Below are positions 31,732 through 38,032 of a stretch of 38,032 bases of DNA, in pieces. Source of the stretch: Klebsiella pneumoniae (lineage in GTDB: Bacteria > Myxococcota_A > UBA796 > GCA-2862545). Position numbers and translations under genes: made by a program. The DNA lies in the NCBI GenBank assembly GCA_945861065.1, contig CAMASI010000039.1, forward strand, positions 1-38,032. Direction: 5' to 3'. A model generated the notes under the pieces. It was not told the origin of the DNA. It ran no database searches and saw only the letters and a list, made by a program, of their open reading frames with translations. Numbering within the stretch: the stretch's first letter is position 1; every line of letters starts with the position of its first letter.

Positions 31732-33651
31732 GTGATTTTGTGTTGGTTGCTTGTGAGCGGCGTGTGGGCGGAGCCCTTGGTCGGGTCGCCGTTGCACCCT
31801 GTGGTCCTGCTCGACGATGGTGCGCCGCTTCCGGCAACCAAACGGGTCATCGAAGCAGCCCGGTGGCATGTCGTGGTGGTCGTCGGAACGGAAGAATCCG
31901 GCAAGACGGCGACGATGGCTTGGGATGGCCTTCGCAAACAAAGCGGATTTGACCCGCGAGAGACGTCGGTCGTTGCGATCCGCCGGGGTCATCGGGATGC
32001 AACGGCCATCGCGGCACAACGATGGGAAGAAGAACTCGGCCTTTCCGATGCGCAGCTCTCGCTGCTGCTTCAAGAGGCCACGAACGTGGAGACGTCGGGC
32101 GATGTGACGGACGCGGTGGGTGCGGCGGTCGTCCGAGCACTCGATGATGCGATCACGCTCGTGCGTATCGAGAATGAACAGGCTGAAACGAACAGGTTGA
32201 ACCGGCAACGCCTGATCACGAGTGCCCTGGGGACAGGGTTTCTCGCCGCCGGGATCGTGGCTCTCCTGGTTCGCCGTCGAGACACCCGTGTAAAGGCCGA
32301 CACCGCAGAGCGCGGGTTGGCGGCGTTTTCTGACCTCGTCCATGTGGCCCGCCGTGAGGTGGCCGACCTGCCAACGATTCCAGACGGCGAACCCCCGGCC
32401 GGACCCCGGACCCACGCGCTGTTCGAGGAGGCCCGAAGGTCGCTCCTGTCGCTGAGCGCCGATTTGGAACAGATGACGGAACGCCTGAGCGCCGCCGACG
32501 CAAGTACGGCCTTGATCAATCCCATCGACGAGTTCAAGCGCTGGTACCCGGGATGGCCTGCACGGCTGGCGGCGACGCGATTGGCCCTCGTTCGGGCGCA
32601 GGATGCGCTGGCGGCCTCGGGGCGAAGGGCAGAGGACGATTTGCCGATCGAAACGATTGATGAGTTTCGGAGGCGCTTCGCGGTCGTCCACATCCCGTTC
32701 CGATGGGTTGAGGACCATCCGCTCGCGACCCAGCCAGCGACGGCTTGGGCGGCGCTCAACGCCCTTCGTATTGCGGACCCGGCGGCGTACCTTGAGGCGC
32801 TGCGCGCCGCGCTGTTCTCGGAGGAACGCGCGCTGGACCGAGGCATGATCCTGTTGTCAGAGGTCCTCCGAGTGGACGCCGCCCAAGCCACGGGGGCCGC
32901 ACAGGATGGTGGCGTTGCGCTCTCGCGTTTTCGAGCTGCCGTCGAATCGTCGGAGCGCTTGGACGAAGTCCGTGACCTCGCGGATGCTGCGGTGGACGTG
33001 CACGAAGCCGAGGTGGCTCGTTCCGCGGCAGCGTCGGCGGCCCGGGCTCAGATCGTCCGGCAACGGCGCGCGGCTCGGGAGGCCGTGTCGGGCGTTTCGG
33101 CGGCCATTCGGTCCAATGCGGACCGGCGGGTCGGTGGTCCGCTGCTGGGTCGGCTGGCGGCACTCGAAATGATGGCTGCGGAGGAGGCGCTGGACGCGGA
33201 GGTGGCTGTGGAGCGGTTCGTGTCGATCCTGACTGAGAGCAAGCGGTTGCTTCGTGAGCTTTCGGAGCGCCGGTCGTTGGTCGAGGAGTGGTCGGGCGAC
33301 GGTGTTGTGGCGCGAGCGCGACTGGCGCGGCTTCGGACGACATACCAGGTTCGTTTGGGGCGAATTGGCAGCGACAATCGCTGCTTGCTGTCCGGGACCG
33401 CGTGTTTGGACGCCGACCCGACCGTAGACGGCGGGCTAGCGGCGATGTTTCTTTGGGAGACGGCGACGCGGGCTGAGGAAGCGGCGGCCGACGCTGCCGA
33501 GGGCGGTTCGCGCCGCACACGAGCGTCGGCCGAGCGTGCGGAGAGTGCCGCTGAACGACGCCGCCGGGATCAGAATCTGGCGCGGCTCGGTCCGACGTAC
33601 CCAAGTCTTGCACTCGGGGGTGGTCGTCGCGCGTCGCGATCGCCAGACTGA
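31732..33651 (+). CDS. TPM-like, coiled-coil membrane protein
   Basis: A 639-residue protein with a 13-residue uncharged signal (M-I-L-C-W-L-L-V-S-G-V-W-A). An alpha/beta domain follows at about 20-140 (W-H-V-V-V-V-V-G-T-E-E-S, then L-S-D-A-Q-L-S-L-L-L), resembling TPM domains. A membrane helix lies at about 164-183 (L-G-T-G-F-L-A-A-G-I-V-A-L-L-V), then a long Ala/Arg/Glu-rich coiled-coil region to the C-terminus. The extracytoplasmic TPM part would signal to, or be anchored by, a cytoplasmic coil. A single C-x6-C pair lies near residue 546. GTG start preceded by AGGA. Divergent from the B12 operon. Family assignment is tentative. Confidence 0.6.
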   Translation: MILCWLLVSGVWAEPLVGSPLHPVVLLDDGAPLPATKRVIEAARWHVVVVVGTEESGKTATMAWDGLRKQSGFDPRETSVVAIRRGHRDATAIAAQRWEEELGLSDAQLSLLLQEATNVETSGDVTDAVGAAVVRALDDAITLVRIENEQAETNRLNRQRLITSALGTGFLAAGIVALLVRRRDTRVKADTAERGLAAFSDLVHVARREVADLPTIPDGEPPAGPRTHALFEEARRSLLSLSADLEQMTERLSAADASTALINPIDEFKRWYPGWPARLAATRLALVRAQDALAASGRRAEDDLPIETIDEFRRRFAVVHIPFRWVEDHPLATQPATAWAALNALRIADPAAYLEALRAALFSEERALDRGMILLSEVLRVDAAQATGAAQDGGVALSRFRAAVESSERLDEVRDLADAAVDVHEAEVARSAAASAARAQIVRQRRAAREAVSGVSAAIRSNADRRVGGPLLGRLAALEMMAAEEALDAEVAVERFVSILTESKRLLRELSERRSLVEEWSGDGVVARARLARLRTTYQVRLGRIGSDNRCLLSGTACLDADPTVDGGLAAMFLWETATRAEEAAADAAEGGSRRTRASAERAESAAERRRRDQNLARLGPTYPSLALGGGRRASRSPD

Positions 33652-33693
33652 TACGCTGCCTGCAGACGTCGCGGCACGCGCGAGGGAGGCTTC

Positions 33694-34242
33694 TTGACCT
33701 GGATGCTGGTATTGGTTTCTTGTCTCTTCGGTGGAAAGAACATCGAGGGCGACGAAGCGGGCGAGTGTAGTGACGGAGCGGATGATGACCGTGACGGAGA
33801 CTTTGACTGCGACGATACGGACTGCGTGGGCTCGCCGGAGTGCGAGGGGGGCGTGTCGACAGTGGTGGAGCCGACAACAGATTCCGACTACCCCTGCGAG
33901 GTCTCCATCGTCGAGCCCGCCGAAGGTAGCGAAATTGCGCTCGACGATGCTTGTGGGCTGACCGTGACGTTTTCGGTCAGCGTCGGCGAACTGGCACTCG
34001 CAGAACCGGGTGGCGACGATGAAATCGGCGTTGGTTACCTAGAAATGTGTGTCGGGACCGCTTGTGCGGATGTGACGGCGTCTGCAACGGATCTGACAAC
34101 CTCCGGGTTTTTGCCAGGTCCGACCGAGGTAACCGTCCGGTGCAAACACCTTAGCGGTAGGGATATGGATGCCGGCCCAGACTGGGAAGACAGCGCAAAC
34201 GTCACAATCGTAGACAACGCTGCGGGTTCCTGCGGCGTGTGA
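33694..34242 (+). CDS. Small acidic lipoprotein with Cys/Asp metal-binding motif
   Basis: A 182-residue lipoprotein starting (TTG) M-T-W-M-L-V-L-V-S-C, Cys at residue 10, with GGGAGG five bases upstream. Residues 24-51 read C-S-D-G-A-D-D-D-R-D-G-D-F-D-C-D-D-T-D-C, a MopE-like Cys/Asp motif expected to bind calcium or copper and common in myxobacterial surface proteins. The rest is a beta-rich domain with cysteines (C-E-V-S-I-V-E-P, C-V-G-T-A-C and R-C-K) resembling an Ig-like fold. Starts 42 bp after the coiled-coil gene, so co-transcription is possible. Confidence 0.68.
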   Translation: MTWMLVLVSCLFGGKNIEGDEAGECSDGADDDRDGDFDCDDTDCVGSPECEGGVSTVVEPTTDSDYPCEVSIVEPAEGSEIALDDACGLTVTFSVSVGELALAEPGGDDEIGVGYLEMCVGTACADVTASATDLTTSGFLPGPTEVTVRCKHLSGRDMDAGPDWEDSANVTIVDNAAGSCGV

Positions 34243-34269
34243 GCCAGCGCGCATGGTACATAGGGCGCA

Positions 34270-34842
34270 GTGCGCGACGTCCTCCTGCTCAACGCCGATT
34301 TTTCACCCATCCAGGTCTTGTCGTGGCAACGCGCGGTGGTGTTGCTGCTCAATCAGCGCGCAGTGCTACTGCGTGCCTACGAAGGTTTGCTGCTTCGATC
34401 GGTCTCTTTGAGCCTTCCGTGGCCCGCGGTCGTGCACCTTGCAAACTATGCGCGTACAAATCATCGCGTGCGTTTCTCGCGGGTGAATGTGTTGGCGCGT
34501 GACCAATGGACCTGTGCCTACTGCGGTGTGCAGCCTCGGCGCGCCGACGGTCGACCTGAAACCGAGCGTTTGACGCTGGACCACGTGGTGCCGCGATCCT
34601 CCGCTGTGCGGGGCTACGTGCTGACCAGCGACGGTCGGCGGGTACCGGCAACGAGTTGGGAAAACGTGGTCACGGCATGCCCGCCGTGCAATCGGCACAA
34701 ACGCGACCGAACGCCCGAGCAGGCGGGCATGCGGTTGCACCTCTCGCCGCGCCGCCCCCGGCCCGGGGATGGCATCGCGATCGCGCTGGCACGCCACCCG
34801 GTGCCGGTCGAATGGGTCGATTGGGTGCCCGTGGCCGCCTAG
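34270..34842 (+). CDS. HNH endonuclease
   Basis: A 190-residue protein with an HNH nuclease domain in its second half: C-A-Y-C-G-V (zinc CxxC), L-T-L-D-H-V-V-P-R-S, W-E-N-V-V-T-A-C-P-P-C-N-R-H-K. The first H, the N and the structural cysteines are all present. The N-terminal half (V-L-L-L-N-A-D-F-S-P, R-A-V-V-L-L-L) is the usual extension of this free-standing group, whose target is unknown. GTG start with AGGG close upstream. The TAG stop lies inside the left copy of the 10-bp duplication made by the adjacent mobile cassette, so insertion happened right at the end of this gene without changing its protein. Confidence 0.88.
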   Translation: MRDVLLLNADFSPIQVLSWQRAVVLLLNQRAVLLRAYEGLLLRSVSLSLPWPAVVHLANYARTNHRVRFSRVNVLARDQWTCAYCGVQPRRADGRPETERLTLDHVVPRSSAVRGYVLTSDGRRVPATSWENVVTACPPCNRHKRDRTPEQAGMRLHLSPRRPRPGDGIAIALARHPVPVEWVDWVPVAA

Positions 34843-34845
34843 CCG
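34836..34845. repeat. Left target-site duplication, CGCCTAGCCG
   Basis: A 10-bp sequence identical to 35315-35324, each copy directly abutting the outer end of a terminal inverted repeat. It contains the stop codon of the HNH gene. A length of 10 bp fits the 10-13 bp duplications made by IS4-type transposases. Confidence 0.8.
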
Positions 34846-34876
34846 CAATGCCGTTCACTTAGGGAATTCCTGGCGT

Positions 34877-34910
34877 GAGCTGTCAGCTTTTAGCTATCAG
34901 CGGTGAGCTT
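34877..34910 (+). repeat. Left subterminal inverted repeat
   Basis: Reads GAGCTGTCAGCTTTTAGC then TATCAGCGGTGAGCTT. It is an inverted, imperfect copy of 35263-35296, and itself contains a repeating AGC-T-x-TCAGC theme. The last codons and TAA stop of the four-helix-bundle gene (K-L-T-A-D-S-stop) are encoded within this repeat. Confidence 0.7.
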
Positions 34911-35249
34911 CCGATGTGGCGCCGCGAGCATCTTCTTGACCTCGGTCGTGTGCCCGTGGAGGTGTTCGTGCATGGAAGGCGGCAGGTACTCAAGGTCACG
35001 TGCGAGCAGGAGATGGTACTCCGTCTCGGAGGCAGAACCAGCCGCGATCGAGATGAATCTCGCGAGTTCACGCTCGCCATGCCGACCGCAGCCCTCTGCG
35101 ATGTTCGTAGGAATGGACGCCGCCGATCGGCGCAATTGCGCCGCCAGGCCGTAGCGCTCCTCCGCCGGGAAACTCCTCGTGGCCCGGTACACCTCAAGTG
35201 TGAGGCAGTGAGCCTTCTGCCACACCTGGAGATCCCTGAAGTCCCGCAT
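34890..35249 (-). CDS. Four-helix-bundle protein (23S rRNA intervening-sequence protein family)
   Basis: A full-length 119-residue member of the family: M-R-D-F-R-D-L-Q-V-W-Q-K-A-H opening, G-L-A-A-Q-L-R-R-S-A-A-S-I-P-T-N-I-A-E-G centre and F-I-S-I-A-A-G-S-A-S-E-T-E-Y-H-L-L end. These proteins form pentameric-looking helical bundles related to Avd of diversity-generating retroelements, and their role is unknown. GGAGG five bases before the ATG supports the start. The gene is the sole cargo of the surrounding mobile cassette, and the cassette's repeat supplies its last codons. Confidence 0.92.
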   Translation of the reverse strand: MRDFRDLQVWQKAHCLTLEVYRATRSFPAEERYGLAAQLRRSAASIPTNIAEGCGRHGERELARFISIAAGSASETEYHLLLARDLEYLPPSMHEHLHGHTTEVKKMLAAPHRKLTADS

Positions 35250-35262
35250 GCCGCCTCCGGCC

Positions 35263-35296
35263 GAGCTAATCGCTGATGGCTAAGCGCTGACGGCTC
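35263..35296 (-). repeat. Right subterminal inverted repeat
   Basis: On the minus strand reads GAGCCGTCAGCGCTTAGCC then ATCAGCGATTAGCTC, pairing with 34877-34910 at 27 of 34 positions. It lies between the outer inverted repeat and the ribosome-binding site of the cassette gene, so it is also the gene's 5' untranslated region. Confidence 0.7.
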
Positions 35297-35314
35297 CTTA
35301 AGTGAGCGGCATTG

Positions 35315-35324
35315 CGCCTAGCCG
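35315..35324. repeat. Right target-site duplication, CGCCTAGCCG
   Basis: Identical to 34836-34845 and immediately outside the right terminal inverted repeat. Removing the element and one copy would restore an uninterrupted HNH gene end followed by GCGTGACGCC. Confidence 0.8.
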
Positions 35325-35393
35325 GCGTGACGCCAGACCGCTGACACACTTTGTGCGGGGAGACACGCTACACTCTCGTGACGAGAGGCGTGG

Positions 35394-37763
35394 GTGTTGT
35401 TTCGTTTGGCATTGTTGTTGGGGGGGAGCCTGGCGGGTTCGGCCTGCAATCCCGACGACCGGATCAGCCCCTCTGACGTCGACAATGATGGCGTGCTCAA
35501 TCTCGCCGACTGCGCCCCGAACGATGGGAACGTTTTCCCGGGGAACGCGGAGTCTTGCAACGGCCTCGACGATAATTGTGATGGCGTCGCAGATGAAGGC
35601 CTTCCGATCCCCGCCAATCGCTGGATCGATATCGACGGCGATGGTTTTGGCGGCGCGCCGGTAGACAGCTGTGACGCAACGGGGGCAGCGACCGAGGATG
35701 GGGACTGCGATGACACCGACGCTACGTCGTTTCCGGGCGCCGTCGAACGGTGTGGCGGCGGTGACGAAGACTGCAACGGCGTGGTGGACGACGTCGAGGA
35801 TGTGGATGCGTCTTCCGGTGCGGTTCAAGTGTACCCCGACCTCGATGGGGATGGGTTTGGCCGTGGCGCGTCGTTTTGGACTTGTGATCCGTCGGACGGG
35901 GCCAGCGGCTTTGACGACTGCGACGACGAAAACCCGGACATTCACCCCGACGCCATCGAGCTGTGTGACGCCGCGGATCCCGGCATCGACGAAGACTGCG
36001 ACGACCTCGTCAATGACCAGGACCCGAGCGTGGACCTGTCCGGTTCGGGGTGGTGGGAAGACGCGGATTACGACGGATATGGAAATCCGGACGTGCCGGG
36101 CGCAAGTTGTGAGCCGCCCGCCGAAGTCAACGTCGCAGACAACGCGGACGATTGTGATGATTCAAAGGACAGTATCAGTCCAGACGCCGTGGAGGTGTGC
36201 GGCGTCGCCGACGAAGACTGCGACGGACTTGTGGATGACGCAGACCCGAGCGTCGACCCCCTGAGCTTTGTGCAGTGGGGCCTCGACGCGGACGGCGACG
36301 GCTTCGGAATTGACGTGGGGTGGGTCGCTGCGTGTTCGAGTGCCCTATACGGCGTAGACCTCGCTTCCGGCGTGGACTGCAATGACGACGCCCCCGACCA
36401 GTATCCAGGGCTGCACGAAATCTGTAATGATACAATTGACCAGGATTGCAGCGGCGCCGACCAAATCTGTCCGGTCTTTGGACCCGTGGAATCGGTGGCC
36501 GACGGCGACCTGATCATTGTGGGCGGTCCGGATGGCGGGGCCGTCGGCACGGCCCTCTCCGCTGCGGGCGATGTGAATGGTGATGGATTTGGCGACCTTT
36601 GGGTCGGTATTTTGGATTGGAATAACTCGGGAAGGGTCGCGCTTGTTCACGGCGACGGGTACGGAATCGCCGATATTAGCGATCCCGTGGCGTGGATTGA
36701 CGCTCAGACTGGTGGTGGCGATGGGTTTGGCCTCGGCGCGGCGTTGGTCGGCAATATGGACCTCGATAGCGACGGCACGCTCGATGTGCTGATCGGTGCG
36801 CCTTACCATCCCGACGACACGCTCGCTGAAGGGCACGTGTATGGATTCTACGGCCCATTTGTTGGTGGGCTGGCGCCCGCAGAGTCAATGGCCGACGTCA
36901 AATGGAAAGCTGAGCAGGGAGCCTACCTGGGTTCGACCCTTGCGGTCGGCGACATGAACGGCGACGGCGTGGTGGACGTGGCGATGGCCGCAACGGGCGA
37001 CCTTGTGGACACTGTGTACGTAGACCGCACTCCGACCTCGGCGGGCAAGGTCGACACGCTCGACCTGTCCATCTTGGGCAACCCCGTGGATGGCCTGGGC
37101 GCCGCAGTGGTTTTCGGCGATTTTGGAGACGATGGCGTCGATTCGTTGGCGATCAGTGCACCGTACGACGAAGGCGGAAAAGGCTGGGTGGGTATTTACC
37201 CGGACACAGCCAGTGGGGCGCTGACCTGGACGGATGCGCAGACGACGGCGGACGGCGACGTAGTGGATGCCAATTATGGTGCTGCGCTGGGTGTACCCGG
37301 CGATCTGTTCGGCGACGGAAAGACCGTCCTACTGGTCGGCGAACCTGGCGAGGACGACGGGTGGGTATTCTGCTACCAAGACGTGGCGGATGCCTTCAAC
37401 AGCGAAGAGTTCGAGCTCGCGGTTCGCGGTGACGTCGGCCAAGGTGCGAGCGGAATGGGCGCTGGTTTGGCCGCGACAGGCCCAGGGGACCTCAATGGAG
37501 ACGGCGCGCCCGACCTTGTGGTGGCCGCGCGCGACGAAGGAACCCTGTTGACGTGGTTTGGACCGCTCGCCGATGGCACCCTGGAGCCGAACTCGGCGGA
37601 TGCCGTCGTGACGGGCATTACGCCGGGCGACAGCAACGTGTCGTTTGCCGGTGCGGGCCATATCGACGAAAATGCGTCGGATGACCTGCTCGTAGGCGAT
37701 CCGTTTGCAGACGTGCTGGGGATTGGGGACGGAAGGGCTGCGCTATTCTACGGCGGCTTATGA
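35394..37763 (+). CDS. MopE/FG-GAP repeat surface lipoprotein
   Basis: A 789-residue lipoprotein: leader MLFRLALLLGGSLAGSAC (GTG start, GAGAGG upstream), then two repeat regions. Residues about 25-365 hold five Cys/Asp repeats of the MopE type (D-x-D-x-D-G, then D-C-x-D, P-G/D-A-x-E-x-C, D-E-D-C-x-G), expected to bind calcium or copper. Residues about 375-789 hold seven FG-GAP-like blades (G-D-V-N-G-D-G-F-G-D-L-W-V-G, G-D-M-N-G-D-G-V-V-D-V-A-M), an integrin-alpha-like beta-propeller with calcium loops. Such proteins act in adhesion or metal capture at the surface. The protein is highly acidic. Starts 70 bp after the mobile cassette. Confidence 0.88.
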   Translation: MLFRLALLLGGSLAGSACNPDDRISPSDVDNDGVLNLADCAPNDGNVFPGNAESCNGLDDNCDGVADEGLPIPANRWIDIDGDGFGGAPVDSCDATGAATEDGDCDDTDATSFPGAVERCGGGDEDCNGVVDDVEDVDASSGAVQVYPDLDGDGFGRGASFWTCDPSDGASGFDDCDDENPDIHPDAIELCDAADPGIDEDCDDLVNDQDPSVDLSGSGWWEDADYDGYGNPDVPGASCEPPAEVNVADNADDCDDSKDSISPDAVEVCGVADEDCDGLVDDADPSVDPLSFVQWGLDADGDGFGIDVGWVAACSSALYGVDLASGVDCNDDAPDQYPGLHEICNDTIDQDCSGADQICPVFGPVESVADGDLIIVGGPDGGAVGTALSAAGDVNGDGFGDLWVGILDWNNSGRVALVHGDGYGIADISDPVAWIDAQTGGGDGFGLGAALVGNMDLDSDGTLDVLIGAPYHPDDTLAEGHVYGFYGPFVGGLAPAESMADVKWKAEQGAYLGSTLAVGDMNGDGVVDVAMAATGDLVDTVYVDRTPTSAGKVDTLDLSILGNPVDGLGAAVVFGDFGDDGVDSLAISAPYDEGGKGWVGIYPDTASGALTWTDAQTTADGDVVDANYGAALGVPGDLFGDGKTVLLVGEPGEDDGWVFCYQDVADAFNSEEFELAVRGDVGQGASGMGAGLAATGPGDLNGDGAPDLVVAARDEGTLLTWFGPLADGTLEPNSADAVVTGITPGDSNVSFAGAGHIDENASDDLLVGDPFADVLGIGDGRAALFYGGL

Positions 37764-37771
37764 GGCGCAGT

Positions 37772-37790
37772 GCGGGCCCTTAGGGCCCGC
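37772..37790. terminator. 8-bp perfect GC hairpin after the MopE/FG-GAP gene
   Basis: GCGGGCCC (37772-37779), loop TTA, GGGCCCGC (37783-37790), 8 bp after the stop codon. Position and stem strength suit a terminator for the plus-strand gene, but the following bases (CGCAAAACAAAC) are not U-rich on that strand. Confidence 0.5.
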
Positions 37791-37903
37791 CGCAAAACAA
37801 ACAGCGCGTCTCGCGCGCGGCTGCATCCCGCGGGGCTTCGTCGCGAGTCCCCGCCCTCCCTGCGAAGTACGCCGGGTACTCCTCGGGCGCGATCCCCACA
37901 AGC
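37791..37903. other. Gene-free stretch, no feature recognised
   Basis: GC-rich sequence between the hairpin and the simple repeat. No convincing coding frame, RNA gene or inverted repeat was seen. Confidence 0.4.
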
Positions 37904-37970
37904 CGGACCCGACCCGACCCGACCCGCTCCCGGTCCCGCTCCCGGTCCCGCTCCCGACCCCGCTCCCGGC
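37904..37970. repeat. C-rich simple repeat (GACCC and GCTCCCGGTCCC units)
   Basis: Four GACCC units are followed by alternating GCTCCCG/GTCCC units, about 67 bp in all. The minus strand is strongly G-rich and could form a quadruplex. It lies just 3' of the right-edge four-helix-bundle gene, with strand bias opposite to the tract beside the left-edge gene. Confidence 0.75.
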
Positions 37971-37986
37971 GTCGCCCCTGGAAGCG

Positions 37987-38032
37987 TCAGCGATCATTCT
38001 GGAGCTTCTTCGCCAAGGCTACGAGCATCGCC
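37987..38032 (-). CDS. Four-helix-bundle protein, C-terminal fragment (runs in from right edge)
   Basis: Reading leftwards from the window edge, one frame encodes A-M-L-V-A-L-A-K-K-L-Q-N-D-R then TGA at 37989-37987. This resembles the last helix of family members whose start is FDHEKLDVY-like, as found at the left edge. Only 14 residues are present, so the call rests on this short match plus the adjoining simple repeat. Confidence 0.4.
   Translation of the reverse strand, partial: AMLVALAKKLQNDR

Larger units (their letters stand above)
34846..35314. mobile_element. 469-bp transposase-less mobile cassette with IS4-like ends
   Basis: The ends are inverted copies: CAATGCCGTTCACTTAGGG at 34846-34864, and on the other strand CAATGCCGCTCACTTAAGG from 35314 to 35296. 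Perfect 10-bp direct repeats flank it. The terminal CAATGCCG...TTA-AGG sequence resembles IS4-family inverted repeats. Inside is a second, subterminal inverted pair (34877-34910 and 35263-35296, 27 of 34 positions identical). The only gene is a 119-codon four-helix-bundle protein. No transposase is present, so movement must have been driven in trans. It behaves like a mobile insertion cassette carrying a passenger gene. Confidence 0.8.

Noticed and set aside
32756..33877. 373-codon minus-strand open frame
   Set aside because: Pro/Arg-rich and antisense to the coiled-coil gene and its neighbour, with no recognisable domain.
34270..34842. HNH gene as part of the mobile cassette
   Set aside because: The target duplication starts at its stop codon and the inverted repeats exclude it; it is the insertion site's neighbour, not cargo.
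37904..37970. Tandem repeats considered as a CRISPR array
   Set aside because: Units are 5-12 bases with no unique spacers; this is simple-sequence repeat.
1..38032. Possibility that the window is a circle joined inside one four-helix-bundle gene
   Set aside because: Joining both edges would make a protein of about 37 residues instead of about 120, so the fragments must belong to different or incomplete genes.

Overview
The window is about 38 kb of GC-rich, gene-dense chromosomal DNA from a Gram-negative bacterium. It carries an LptD-like outer-membrane protein, a TonB-dependent receptor and many lipoproteins. Two DUF2330 proteins end in MYXO-CTERM-like tails (Cys motif, membrane helix, Arg cluster). 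One large lipoprotein has MopE-type Cys/Asp repeats. Starts are often GTG or TTG, and genes are chained by ATGA overlaps. Together these point to Myxococcota or a nearby former-deltaproteobacterial lineage. I cannot name the genus. No tRNA, rRNA, CRISPR array or prophage was seen.

Layout. (1) 1-119: the start of a four-helix-bundle gene running off the left edge, then a G-rich simple repeat. (2) 165-10650, all minus strand: pgeF, a TPR lipoprotein, an acyl-CoA carboxylase beta subunit, the classic rpsP-khpA-rimM-trmD-rplS-yraN block, a VWA protein, an LptD-like protein, a membrane-anchored hypothetical and a YceI protein, mostly with overlaps or very short gaps. (3) 10723-16190: a small secreted protein, a zinc-phospholipase-like protein, nadD, a CtpA-type protease, and an unusual tandem fusion of two HCCA-isomerase/DsbA-like domains. 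(4) 16193-24347: a PHP-domain (CehA/McbA-type) lipoprotein, a MATE exporter, a tandem pair of DUF2330 proteins and a small lipoprotein. (5) 24283-31645, minus strand: a cobalamin riboswitch followed by a five-gene surface-protein operon, then a phytochelatin-synthase-like protein and an orphan adenine methyltransferase. (6) 31732-38032: a coiled-coil TPM-like membrane protein, a small lipoprotein, an HNH endonuclease, a 469-bp mobile cassette, a MopE/FG-GAP lipoprotein, and the tail of another four-helix-bundle gene at the right edge.

The most interesting system is the riboswitch-led operon. A B12 riboswitch precedes a lipoprotein with a duplicated domain of about 105 residues, a second surface lipoprotein, a BtuB-like receptor, a beta-propeller lipoprotein resembling Bacteroides BtuG, and a Cys-rich mini-lipoprotein. 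This looks like a B12 capture-and-import complex outside Bacteroidota. A hairpin that could hide the first gene's Shine-Dalgarno sequence sits between riboswitch and start codon.

Three other points stand out. A four-helix-bundle gene sits in a transposase-less element with IS4-like terminal inverted repeats and a perfect 10-bp target duplication. The phytochelatin-synthase homologue keeps the catalytic His and Asp but has Ser at the Cys nucleophile position. Exported proteins across the window tend to have extremely short, uncharged signal peptides, and the two large outer-membrane proteins show none at all.
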